From the NCBI GenBank assembly GCA_009763385.1, contig CM019822.1:9456127-9520126 (forward strand): DNA of 64,000 nt, written 5' to 3'. This DNA is from Coix lacryma-jobi var. lacryma-jobi (taxonomy: Eukaryota; Streptophyta; Magnoliopsida; Poales; Poaceae). Positions within the stretch are counted from its first letter, which is position 1. Each line of letters begins with the position of its first letter. Positions 53,936-64,000 of this stretch are shown here, piece after piece. Position numbers and translations under genes: made by a program. The notes under the pieces were generated by a model. The model saw nothing but the letters and a program-made list of their open reading frames with translations. It made no database searches and was not told the DNA's origin.

Positions 53936-56900
53936 ATGGCGAGCCTGTCGTCGCCGCGTCTCCTCTCCTCCTTTCTCGGGGACCGCCTCGCGCTCTCCGC
54001 CAGGCCGCTCCTCCTCCGCTCCGCTGGCCCAGGTACCTGCCCGCCCCATCTTCTGCCCTGCCACTCCGCGGCTGTGCCCCTGGTTTCATCGCGTTGGTCC
54101 AGAACAGAAGTTCGCTGAGATGGCTCTTCCTTGCAGGCAGCAGGCGCATGACGTATCAAGCGACGAGAACGCTATGCAACTTGGTGGATATCCTATTCAA
54201 CAGGAGGTGAGCTTTAGTTTCCAGCACACGCGTCATATTTCCTGCTTTTGGTTTGTTGCATAACTAGTACAGCATCGAAGCTGCTCTGAAGTGTTCCTCC
54301 TGGGCATATGAAATCAATAATTTGCTCCTAGTTTTACTTGCCACTCAAAGTACATTAATTCTGGTTTGTAAAGTTATTTTGCAGCTGAAGGCTGAACTGG
54401 TGACCAGGTCTAGTCATACCTGACTGATGTAATCTAATGTGATTATGCCACTGACTGACTTTCTTTCTACAAATATCATTGTGTTGTTTTCAGTTTACAT
54501 GGGCAAGAAAGTCTAAGGAGTAATTTAATGCTTACACAGTTGTTGTAGAATTAGATATGCAGTACTTGCAGTGATTTAGATCAATTAAACACTATGAATT
54601 TTCAAAAAAAAACTACCGGCCTTATGGAATGTGGACCACTGGACCATGTCTTAAATCTGTTGCGTAAAGTATTACTGTGACCTAAGTGTAGAAGTTATTC
54701 TCGTAAAAATTATGTGCACATTATGGCCTAAGTGTCATTTATGTTTGAATTGCACATATGGATCCACAATTAAATTTATTACTGGGACATAACTTTCACA
54801 GAAGTCAGGATGATGCACCAGAAAACAACCCTAGACACCTACGTCCTGGGAAAGTATCTCCACGCCTTAGCGTTCCCAATCATATACAACGGCCTCCATA
54901 TGTCAATTCTCGTCAACAAAGACCTGGTATGAATAATGGGGCTGAAATACATGATGAGAAAGGGATTGAGTGCATGAGAGCTTCTGGAAAGCTTGCTGCT
55001 CAGGTTTTGAAGTTTGCTGGTACTCTTGTAAAGGTAATGTCATTCCATTCAACAATTTTGAAAGTACTGTACTGTTTGTCCACATGTTTGATGTTTCCTC
55101 CGTAGTGTTAAGGCATAGGACACAACTAAATTATGGGCAAGAACTCTAATTTTCTCTTGTAAATTACCACTCTCATTTTCTCTGGTATGGGCAATGATTA
55201 AGTCTTCTTGTGGCATTTGTTTGGTGTCATTTATATCTGGAAATATTGAAATAGCAAGCAAGACAGTTGGTTTTCTTTCCATCTGATATATGACTACTTG
55301 CTTCAACTTCGTATATACTTGGGGTCTAATAAGGTTTAAATGCCAGAGAATGATTTTTTCTCATTGACAGCCAGGCATAACGACTGATGAGATTGATAAA
55401 GCAGTGCACCAAATGATAATTGATAATGGAGCATATCCTTCACCTCTTGGTTATTGTGGATACCCAAAGAGTGTCTGCACTTCAGTGAATGAATGCATCT
55501 GTCATGGGATACCAGATTCTCGTCCCCTTGAGGTAAGCCATCCAAAATCCAGAGGTAACAATTTTGAGTACATACATAAAAGGGAGCCTACATAAAAAGT
55601 TACAATTAATCTTCATGGCAGGATGGAGATATCATCAATATTGATGTTACTGTCTACCTCAATGTAAGTCACTCAAAACTTATGCCTACCAGCTATACCT
55701 TTCAAAAAAAAATGCCTATGTTTTTTCTCTTTGAAACTTCTGTGCTTCCATCAAACAAGTCAACAACAACAACAAAACCACCGCCGTCGATTTTAGATGC
55801 CTGGGGTTGGGTATGGATCTGCCTGGCCATGGAGCCCCAGACACGGGGAGCAGGAGCGAGCGCATCTTGGCCTGGCGGCTGCTCTGCTCGTGTGACCGTA
55901 GCAAAATTTGCGTCTCCTTTTCGCGATGAGGCCCGAGGCCCTGGAAGAGACGCTAATTATACGGCACTGCTTATATAACACCTCCTCGAGGCTCAAATTT
56001 GTAAAGAAGTTGGGAGTTGAGAGGGGTAAGTGTGAAAGGGAGGGGAAAGGATTACGTGGGGGCTGCTGTGCAGGGCTTGAAGTAAACGACCCTTAGTCCC
56101 AAGCAAATTGGGGTCGGCTAAACTTTTGTGCTTCCATCACAAGAAAAACAAAAGAAATATCTATTCTTACTTGACTGTCATCAATGCTTTAGATTTCTTT
56201 TTTATAAACTTTTAATGATTTTCTCAAGACATATATTGTTCTTTTGATTCATTCCACATTCATCCCTCCATTTTCTCGTCACACAAAACTTTTGATATGT
56301 CCATATCAGTTCAGTCCCATCTGCTTATTGATATGGACTGCTGCAAGTTCAATCTTTTAATGCATATATGCACTTATGTCCAATCCTTTTGTGAGATACT
56401 CCATTGCAATTTTATAATATTTTATTTTCCACATCCCAGGGCTACCATGGCGATACATCTGCTACATTTCTCTGTGGTGACGTTGATGACAAAGCTAAGA
56501 ATTTAGTTAAGGTGACCCCTATGGTGTCTGGTGATCACTTTAACTTTTAAGTAATCAAATCAAGTACCATCGAATTGAGAATACTGATTGGGAAGAATGT
56601 GAATCTAAGTTTAGGAGATCTAATTGATAATAGAATGTTAGACCAAGGTACTATTCATTGTACAGTTTCTTGGTTACAGGGCAATTCTTGCAGAAGTTTC
56701 TTGTAGCAAAGAATCAAATTTGCTATGATGATTCACTGAGTTTTAAGTATTTTTTGCAATCAGGTGACAAGAGAATGTCTCGACAAGGCTATATCAATTT
56801 GTGCACCTGGGGTGGAGATCAAACAAATTGGTAGAACTATACAGTATGTAAACCAGAAGCTGTAATCACTGGATTTTCACATGTGTTTGTATCTTTTTAT

Positions 56901-57952
56901 CATTCCTTTTCTACGGTGCTGATTCTTGAACTAGTTTATTAGATTCTGATTAAGTTTTGCAAACTTTCTGCAAATAAAATCTATGCATTGCCACCATTTT
57001 TGTTATGGTGCATCTATTGCAGAACATGACTTGAATTCTGAATAAATCAATGCTCTTTAACAGATGCATGGAGTACTTTTATTATCTTTATTTATCTTAA
57101 AAACAGTATACAGTTTATGGATAAGTTATATTGTGTTAAATTGTATGTCTAACAGATCTGATAATCAAAATGAACTCTTATTCCTTCTTTAGACTTATGT
57201 CATTGATTCATTGACATGTTTTTTTCCATGATTTAAACTGACGTTACCGTTCTTACGTCACTCAAACTTTGAAGGGACCATGCAGACAAGTTCAAATTTG
57301 GTGTAGTTCGACATTTTGTCGGCCATGGGGTTGGAAAAGTTTTTCATGCTGAGCCTGTTGTGCTTCATTTCAGTGAGTTCCTCACTTTAACAAAACATCT
57401 TTTTACTTCTTGTTGTCTCATCTCTCAACTATCTCCAAGGTTCTAATTGCACTTTGCACCATATTTGGATGTGATATCTGTGCCATGAACTTTGAAATTT
57501 ACAGGAAACAATGAACGGGGCCGTATGACGTTGAATCAAACATTTACCATAGGTACACCTTTTTACGGTTTGCCATTATTCTATTGACCTGTGATTAAAA
57601 TTGCTGCCCTTGTTCTATCGACCTGTGATTATTTCACATACTGTCAAACCAAGAGATAACATGTTAAAAAAAAAATCCAGGTATACATTATATTGCAGTT
57701 CTTTCAGCCCTGATCTAAGATCACTGCCATCTTTCTGCATATATATGAGTAGAATATATATGAAGCTAATTCACTTCATGCCCTTTTTACCATTTTGTGT
57801 CATCAGAGCCCATGCTAACCATAGGGAGCATAAACCCTGTCATTTGGTCCGATGACTGGACCGCAGTAACAGAAGACGGCAGCTTGTCAGCACAGTTCGA
57901 GCACACGATACTCATTACCGAAGATGGCCCGGAAATATTGACACAGTGTTAA
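53936..57952 (+). CDS. MAP1: Methionine aminopeptidase type 1, organellar (10 exons)
   Basis: It removes the initiator methionine from nascent proteins in chloroplasts and/or mitochondria. Ten exons join in frame to 348 residues: 53,936-54,032, 54,137-54,206, 54,802-55,033, 55,371-55,532, 55,622-55,663, 56,440-56,511, 56,764-56,843, 57,275-57,372, 57,505-57,552 and 57,807-57,952. The first ~60 residues are Ser/Arg/Leu-rich and poor in acidic residues, as in a transit peptide. All catalytic positions of MetAP type 1 are present: His178 (ICHGIP), Asp195 (NIDVTVYLN), Asp206 (GYHGDTSATF), His269 (FVGHGVGK), Glu301 (EPMLTIG) and Glu332 (AQFEHTILIT). The absence of an N-terminal zinc-finger region separates it from the cytosolic MAP1A. 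Which of the organellar paralogues (1B, 1C, 1D) it is cannot be settled here. A retroposon-like insertion sits in intron 5. Confidence 0.94.
55754..56126 (-). mobile_element. Retroposon-like insertion in an aminopeptidase intron
   Basis: The 13-mer TGTGCTTCCATCA occurs directly on both sides (55,741-55,753 and 56,127-56,139), as expected of a target duplication. The left edge has an AAC repeat and the right edge has TTAGTCCCAAGCAAATTGGG. On the minus strand these read as a GTT tail and the CCCAA...GGGACTAAG motif familiar from the Au SINE family of grasses. It is 373 bp, longer than an ordinary Au SINE, so part of the interior may be a later insertion or unrelated DNA. Confidence 0.6.
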
Positions 57953-59006
57953 TGGAAGGCCAAATAATAATGAACAACTGATACTCGGCTGGCGAGATCC
58001 TGCATTTTTTGGGGGACTAATTGGTCCAACCTAAACTCTGTTGCAATGTCAAACTTACATTGTAATCTCGGTTCATCTGTACAATGATATATGTACAGAA
58101 ACTGTACTGTTTTTGACGTTAATTCTGAGTGTATGTTTTACTTTTATTGGTGTTTGGTTGAGATGTCATCAGGCGGCCGAGTGGTTGCAAGTAGGCCTGA
58201 CAGTTTTGATTTGAGTTGGTTGGTCGCTGGGATTGCCGAAAGGCATATCTCGCCTTATTTGTTAGGCCAAGCACAGGACCTTTGCTTGGCTTACACTTTT
58301 AAGCGAGTGATTGATCAGGTCAGCCACTCAAAATGACAGATCAGGCTGGATGTTCTGTATGCTTGAGATTCTGTTACCTTCTGAGGCAAGTTAACTGAAG
58401 TTTCCAGCATTAAACAAGGCACCAATTGGTACTCATAGAGAATGCAGTCCCTCATTAATTAATTGATTATTTATGTGTACTAATAACGGTTGCTAATGAT
58501 TGCATTTAAGTACTTGGCCCTCGTCCAGTGTAATCCCTTCGCCGCATTCTGTATTCCTCTCCTTTCACTCTGCTTCGGCCACAGTTCTGTACACTACACG
58601 CCGTGACGGATTACTATTAGTAGAAAAAAGCCTAATCCGACAAGTGGGCCACAATGCTATCATCAACAGAGCCCCCACGTGACAGAGGCAACCTGAAAGC
58701 CCCAACAAAGGGATTTGCTTCATATTCCTACTACCTTTACCGCCGCCCCAGAATTTTCCCCCTTCTTCGTTGGCGGAAACGAGAGCTCCCAAAAGAATAG
58801 CCAAGTCGGAGGCGCCGTCCGATTCCAGAAGCTTCCATCGCCGTGACGATCGTGTTCGTGTGTGGCCTGCGCATCAGTCTGGTCCTCGGACGTCGTCGTC
58901 CGTCAAGTCGTGGGGTGCGCGGTCGTGCGAGATCGAGGCGGGGAGCTCGCGAATCGGAGGCCGCGGGGCGCAATGCCGCGTCGGTAGGGATGGCGGAGGC
59001 GGCGCC
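57953..59006. other. Spacer: aminopeptidase 3' flank and promoter of the next gene
   Basis: The first ~150 bp is probably 3' UTR. The middle part is unremarkable AT-rich DNA. From about 58,840 the sequence becomes GC-rich, with CGTCGTC and GGAGGC stretches, and is presumably the promoter and leader of the next plus-strand gene. An out-of-frame ATG at 58,990 precedes its start codon by 17 bp. Confidence 0.5.
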
Positions 59007-61771
59007 ATGGCGAGGGGCATAGCGCGGGCGGTGTCGTTCGGGGGCCGCGCCACCACGGGGTGGTGCTCCTACCGGCGCGTCACCGTGGCCGTCTGCCTCG
59101 GCAACCTCGTCGCCGCGTTGCTCGTGCTCCGTTCCCTCACCGCCCCCGCTTCCTTCGCGCCCACCGCTCCCAACCGTGCGTGGAATCCCTCGCCATGTTT
59201 ACACCTTCGGTTTAATTTATTTGATCTGACTGGGTGTTATTTGATCTTCTATTCAGGCGGGGAAGTGGTGCAGTATACGGAGGAGCAGATTAGGAGGGTG
59301 GAGGAGTCGATCCGGATTCGCCGCGAGTCGGAGCCCGTTGAGCTCGTTCGAGCGGTACTTCCAATTAACAATCCATTTAAATTTTGTTGTATGTTTTTTA
59401 TAGATTAATTCCTAGTACTTACAATCTAGTCCATTGGAATTGTGAATGCAAAGGTAAAGAAGCTGCAGAAGAAATCCGCTCAGGATTTGAAGCGGCGGAA
59501 GGAGCAGCTGCCGCTGGTGCTGAAGCAGAAGGTTTCTTATGATATTGTACGGCGATTGCAGGACTTGGAGGATAACAGCAGCCTCGCACAGCAAAGAGGT
59601 ATTCTGTGCAGGGCTGCTGTTTTATTGACAATGAGATTGTGTCCTCTTTTGTATACCACTTGTGCATAACTTGGCCCTGTATGTTTATCTTATCTCATTG
59701 TTTGTTGCCCACTTGGCATGCATTTGCGCAAAGGGCCTATTTTGACGCATCCAGTGGAGACCTGAAGAGAAGTGTTTTAAATTTCTTAGTGCTTGTCAGT
59801 TCAAGTTGCACTTATGACCCATGCTAAATGCTCTTGCCTGAGTAGTTTTTTGAGCATAATGAAATTATGATATAATCTGTAAAGCAAAAATGATGAGATA
59901 GGAAACCCCATCACCTAATGGTCTTTGACGTTTGGTACAAGTGTTCCTTCAGTCTCTGCTTAGTTTGTTTCCACTATGTTCCCTGTCACTTTCAAAATTT
60001 ACTCTAAACATGATCCTTCCAGCTTTGTGCTATGCATGTTTCCTTCTTGCTTTTGCAGCACGCAATATCTAGATTGATTTGTTACCAAACCACAGTCTTC
60101 CAGTATTATACAGAGATTGAATTATTTCTCTCTTTTACCTAATATATGGGCATATGGCAGAAGTGGTGGAATCATGGCGTGTTGAGAAGTTAAAAGACAT
60201 CAAAGTTGCATCCAGTCAGAATCAATCAAATTTGGATCTATCCAGTGAGGAAACCAGTATGTGGTCATAACTTTCCGTTTTTGGTATCTTTGGTGCTTCT
60301 ATATATTTTCTTTCCTCAATTGTAAAACTTGAGTTTGATCTTACTGTATAGGAATGTTAAAACGAGCCCTGGAATTGAACTGGCATATGCTTATGGAGGA
60401 TATTGGCCTTTGGATACCAGAGGAAGTCACACATACTGTACATGATGACAAACCTGAAAATGAACCTGAAGGTTTGTTCTTATATGGTCATGCAATGTGT
60501 TTGTGTTCATTTATAATGTTTAGAGCACTTAAGGTGTCAAGTTGGATCCTTTGTGTACTTACTCGATGACTTGATTAAAATGGAACTTTTGAACCGCTCG
60601 AAAAAATATTTGAATTATGATTTCCAATGTCCTATACTTTTGCAGAAGAAGAGATAGTAGCAGGTCCACCCTTGTCCCCACAATGTAATGCTGAGCTACA
60701 TACAGATTATGATGGCGCCGCTGTTAAATGGGGTTTAACACACCACAAAGAATCTGCTGCTGATTGTTGTCAAGCTTGTCTTGATCAAGCTAAGAATGCC
60801 AAGCCTGGGGAATTAAAGTGCAATATATGGGTTTATTGCCCATCGGAATTTGGATGCTTCTCACCAGACAAATATGAGCATAAACATCAGGAGTGCTGGT
60901 TGAAACAGGTAGTGCATGTCTTTTCTATATGTGTTTTAGCAACCACTGCAGCCCTTTGATTTTTAGATAACTGTCAGCAATGTCTGATTCTTCATGATTC
61001 CAAACTAAAGATCTCAATGTTTTATGCATTTTGTGCGTATCACACAGTTAACTGTTACTAACAGTATGGAAATGAGGAGATATTTTACATTACTTCCAAG
61101 TCTAAAACCCCTGTGCTTTCCTATAACTAGCTGTATGGGATTTGAATAGCAGAAGCAAGATAAAAATGTTGTGCTGTTGCACATTTGCCCACTGTACTTT
61201 CATATGGCCACTACAGTTGTTTTTGTCTATGATCGCAGAGTAATCTTATTGTTCCACAAGCTTGCAGCTCGTTGAAGCCTGTGAACTTGTGAAGTGTGGT
61301 TTATCTCAGTGTTAGCTGAGATATGCATTTTGTAACATTTTTTTTACCTAATCTGAATAATGGGTTAGGATGATGCGTGGACAAGTTTGTGGCATATTGA
61401 GTAATCCTAAGTCTGGTTTGTGACTTCATGATGATTGGCCATGTTGATTTGTCTTGCTACATTACTAATAAATAGTTTGACAAAGCCGAAGGTTGTTTTC
61501 ATGTTAGTTTTTTTTTTCCTATACAAGACTAATATTTGTTCAAACCTCTTGTCACTTGTTTTTTGAATTTCGTTTCCCTCACAAATATATCTCTGTTTTT
61601 TGAATTTCGTTTCCCTCACAAATATATCTCTCATATGATGTTTTTTGCTGTTACTTGCAGGCTGATCACCCCAAACTGAACTTCAAAGACAAGTATTCAG
61701 AGCGTTACAGAGATGCTCATCCCACTGCACCTGTTGTCGTGCCGTGGATGTCTGGTGTCATCAGTGCATGA
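59007..61771 (+). CDS. Membrane-anchored protein with a cysteine-rich PAN/Apple-like C-terminal domain (7 exons)
   Basis: Seven exons join in frame to 333 residues: 59,007-59,175, 59,257-59,354, 59,454-59,598, 60,161-60,256, 60,352-60,471, 60,646-60,908 and 61,661-61,771. Residues about 25-44 (VAVCLGNLVAALLVL) form one hydrophobic segment after a basic N-terminus, a type II signal anchor. A charged, probably coiled region follows (TEEQIRRVEESIRIRRESE, KKLQKKSAQDLKRRKEQ). The C-terminal ~120 residues carry about eight cysteines (CNAELHTDYDGA, CCQACLDQA, CNIWVYCPSEFGCFS, CWLKQ), the spacing of PAN/Apple-like domains. The protein is conserved in plants as far as I recall, but no function is established. 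The topology suggests a lumenal or extracellular cysteine-rich domain. The acceptor of exon 3 (GCAAAG) is weak. Confidence 0.82.
61557..61630. repeat. 37-bp tandem duplication in the last intron of the PAN-like gene
   Basis: Two exact head-to-tail copies of a 37-mer starting TGTTTTTTGAATTTCG and ending ATATATCTC lie 31 bp before the last exon's acceptor. Confidence 0.9.
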
Positions 61772-62441
61772 GCTATCAGTCCCCCAGCAGCTCAGTTGAC
61801 TTCAACAGACAACCATACAGTTTTTCTTCTCTTTTTTTTTTTTGCGACTATATACTCCTTTCCTTTTCTTCCTTCCGCCCCGGTATATACAATGTAAAAG
61901 TAAAACTTAGCTTAGTCGACCTGGCAGCGAAAGTTTTTGAATGATGCTTGTTGGGGTACACAATTGGATTTGGTGGTGATTAATTGAATTCAGTGATTCA
62001 CCTATTGGTGATCTTCCGAATTTCCTCTGATTAATAATGATGTTATCAGTTCACGGTGATGCTCATTTGTTGAATTGTGATCTCTACCTCTTTCTCTCCC
62101 TGAAGAAGCTACATACTCCCTCGGTTCTATTGAGAGTGTCGCCCGGGAAGTATGTTTGTGAGGGGGACACGATTAGCATGTTTGTGGGGGGACACGATTT
62201 TCTAACGACACTTTCAATGAATGTTTGTGAGGGGACACGATCAATGCCACGGAGGGAACTTTCCCTCCGACGCCTGTGTATCATCAACTGGCACTGGCAG
62301 GCACCAGCAGTCCACGGCGATTTGTGGGGTCGGTTCGGTTGTCAACCAAAAGCGCTGTCTGGTTCGGTTCCCATACCTCTACAACCTCTCTCTCGCCTGG
62401 CCTCGTCGGTTCCTCCTCATCGCTTCCATTTCCACCAAACC
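61772..62441. other. Spacer between the PAN-like gene and the small alanine-rich gene
   Basis: It contains the 3' UTR of the upstream gene, a Stowaway-like MITE (62,116-62,258) and the promoter and leader of the next gene. Within the MITE the phrase TGTTTGTGRGGGGACACGAT occurs three times. Confidence 0.5.
62116..62258. mobile_element. Stowaway-like MITE
   Basis: The left end CTCCCTCGGTTCT follows a TA dinucleotide, and the right end carries ACGGAGGGA, its inverse with one change. CTCCCTCCGT ends and TA target sites define Stowaway elements. The right flank does not show a clean TA, so this copy is slightly eroded. Confidence 0.5.
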
Positions 62442-62900
62442 ATGTCCAGCGGGGTCAGCGGCGGCGGGCGACGAGGGTGGAGCCCGTTCGACGCGATCCG
62501 CAGCTTCCCGTCGACGCCCGAGTCGCTCATGTCGCAGATCGACGCGGCCATCGCCTCCACCGAGTACGCCCGCGCCTGCGCCCTCCTCGACCCCGCCCCA
62601 GCCTCAGCCTCCTCGCAGCCGCCGGCGCAGCCCGAGCCCGAGCCCGAGGGACAGGGGCAGCGGGGAGCCTCCCCTCCGGCCTGCTACGACGCGAGGGTCG
62701 CGGACGAGGCGTACCGCGCGGCGTGCGCGGCGCTGGGGGCGGGACGGCCCGACGCTGCCGTGCGGTCGCTGCGGGCGGCGCTGGCGAGCTGCCCGCCGGA
62801 CAAGGCCGCGGCCGTGGCCAAGGTGAGGTCCATGCTGGCCATCGCGTCAGCGCAGCTGCACAAGCAACAGCACCAGGCCCAGCAGCAGGGCAGGAAGTGA
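62442..62900 (+). CDS. Small alanine-rich protein of unknown function, intronless
   Basis: A single open frame of 152 residues starts MSSGVSGGGRRGWSPFDAIR and ends at TGA 62,898-62,900. The middle has a Pro/Glu-rich linker (QPEPEPEGQGQ). On either side are helical stretches (ESLMSQIDAAIASTEYARAC, DEAYRAACAALGAGRPDAAV, KAAAVAKVRSMLAIASAQL) whose helix-turn pattern resembles two TPR-like hairpins. The tail is Gln/His-rich. The clean start, strong codon bias towards G/C at third positions and the leader suggest a real gene. I recognise no named family. Confidence 0.7.
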   Translation: MSSGVSGGGRRGWSPFDAIRSFPSTPESLMSQIDAAIASTEYARACALLDPAPASASSQPPAQPEPEPEGQGQRGASPPACYDARVADEAYRAACAALGAGRPDAAVRSLRAALASCPPDKAAAVAKVRSMLAIASAQLHKQQHQAQQQGRK

Positions 62901-63717
62901 GCCAGTGAGGTCGTCCCGTCATAGCTGCAACTTGTTGATGTGCGATCTCTCTCTCATTCGGCCATGACCAGATGCACTAATCGTTGAGGTTAATGCGTCC
63001 TGTTCCATTTTGCAGCCATGTACGTGGTCCATATATCATGGGAAAAAAAGGGGATCATGTGTAGTGCCACTGTCATCTGCACATCTAATAAACAACTCGC
63101 TAGCATTAGTTGCACAGGATGTACTTGATCATCTGAGCAAAATCTCATCCTTTCTTCAGTATATTCTGTCAGAGTTACATGAATCGTCTGAGTACTGAAT
63201 CTACAAGGGAAAACACAGCAGCATCAATAGCAATCTTGCATACAGTGACACTACGCTTGTCCACACCCACAGTTCTTGCCCCCAATGTTGCACGGTGAAA
63301 GAGAAACCATTTTTCATTTGCTCGCTCTGCTGCAGACATGGACACGGCAACCAAAAACCCAGTTGTGTTTGATGATTTCTAACGTATGAGCAATCTCCTT
63401 GAAATCTTTCAGACTGTGTCGTCAAAACTAACATTATCAATGCATTTATTTAGAAAACATCAGGGTGGACAATCCCTTGAGCAACTCGTCAGAAAAAAAA
63501 GAGAGAGCAGTACCATGCAGAAATCTACCAAAGCATCTAGAGCTCAATCGGGCAGTTTTTCCTATGTAGCATGTGATAGGAAAACCCTGGTCATGTTCGC
63601 CTTCCTTCCGCGGCAACTGGCAACGTGATGCAAAGGATCATGATCAGAATTCAGACATGCAGTGCAATGCAAAGGACGATCCGCCCACGTGCCCGCTGAA
63701 GACGCCCACGTGTCTGG
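62901..63717. other. 3' flank of the small gene, no further gene seen
   Basis: The first 200 bases are probably 3' UTR. The rest has only short frames on both strands without recognisable content. Confidence 0.5.
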
Positions 63718-63951
63718 CCTTGTTTAGTTTAGGGAAATATTTGGAATTGGCACTGTAGCACTTTCGTTGTTATTTGACAAACTTTGTTCAAACATGGACT
63801 AACTAGACTCAAAAGATTCGTCTCGACAGGTACATACTAAAAGTACAATTAGTTTTTTTTACCTACATTTAATGCTCTATGTATGCAGCTAAAGATTGAT
63901 GTGACGGGAAATCTAGAAATATTTGGGGGAAGTTGCGAAAACTAAACAAGG
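63718..63951. mobile_element. MITE, complete copy (relative of 1,208-1,425)
   Basis: The element starts CCTTGTTTAGTT and ends AACTAAACAAGG, a 12-bp perfect inverted pair, 234 bp long. Its interior matches the truncated copy at the left of the window. No coding capacity. Confidence 0.85.
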
Positions 63952-63952
63952 A

Positions 63953-64000
63953 GGGCGTCTTCAGCATTCAGCAGCCGAAGCGGGCGTCTTCAGCATTCAG
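63953..64000. repeat. 19-bp direct repeat at window end
   Basis: GGGCGTCTTCAGCATTCAG occurs at 63,953-63,971 and again at 63,982-64,000. The window ends here, so the array may continue. Confidence 0.85.

Noticed and set aside
1..64000. tRNA, rRNA or CRISPR features
   Set aside because: No cloverleaf, ribosomal sequence or regularly spaced array of CRISPR type was seen. The periodic arrays present belong to transposons or microsatellites.

Overview
This window is nuclear DNA from a grass, most likely a panicoid of the sorghum/sugarcane/Miscanthus group. The evidence is multi-exon genes with GT-AG introns, a plant KRP cell-cycle inhibitor, an organellar methionine aminopeptidase with a transit-peptide-like N-terminus, grass MITEs, a copia element of Sirevirus style, a Mutator-like element (MULE) and a CACTA element. 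Species and chromosome cannot be fixed from sequence alone.

Layout. 1-3.7 kb is intergenic with one MITE remnant. 3,678-4,869 (minus) is a KRP/ICK cyclin-dependent-kinase inhibitor gene in three exons. 6,467-27,759 is one very large MULE with inverted ends of about 220 bp and a 9-bp target duplication. Its left half carries an apparently intact gene set on the plus strand: a MuDR-type transposase (7,644), a plant-mobile-domain protein in seven exons (10,557-12,932) and a GRF zinc-finger protein (13,524-14,234). A decayed GRF-like gene lies on the minus strand near its right end (26,579-27,254). An 11.9-kb copia retrotransposon (14,275-26,186, minus strand, 5-bp duplication GGTTA) landed 36 bp downstream of the GRF stop codon. 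Its gag-pol is broken by frameshifts, and it carries a recurrent quasi-palindromic CGGCACTGCCG unit in clusters in its LTRs and coding region. 27.8-36.4 kb is gene-poor intergenic DNA.

36,374-48,179 is a CACTA element. In order it holds an array of inverted repeats, a tandem repeat, an RNase H1 N-terminal domain ORF, a broken TNP2 transposase, a second inverted-repeat array followed by a TATA-like box, a GT-rich minisatellite, a telomere-like tract, and a Ptta-type transposase joined to a Ulp1-like cysteine protease. A third inverted-repeat array precedes the right end.

The last 16 kb is a host gene island: cytosolic phenylalanyl-tRNA synthetase alpha subunit (minus, 18 exons), a divergently transcribed organellar methionine aminopeptidase type 1 (plus, 10 exons), a membrane-anchored protein with a cysteine-rich PAN/Apple-like C-terminus (plus, 7 exons), and a small intronless gene for an alanine-rich protein of unknown function. 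The first two share a 351-bp bidirectional promoter. Several MITE-like insertions sit in introns and flanks of this island. Host gene frames close exactly across all exons, while the copia and CACTA genes carry several single-base lesions each.
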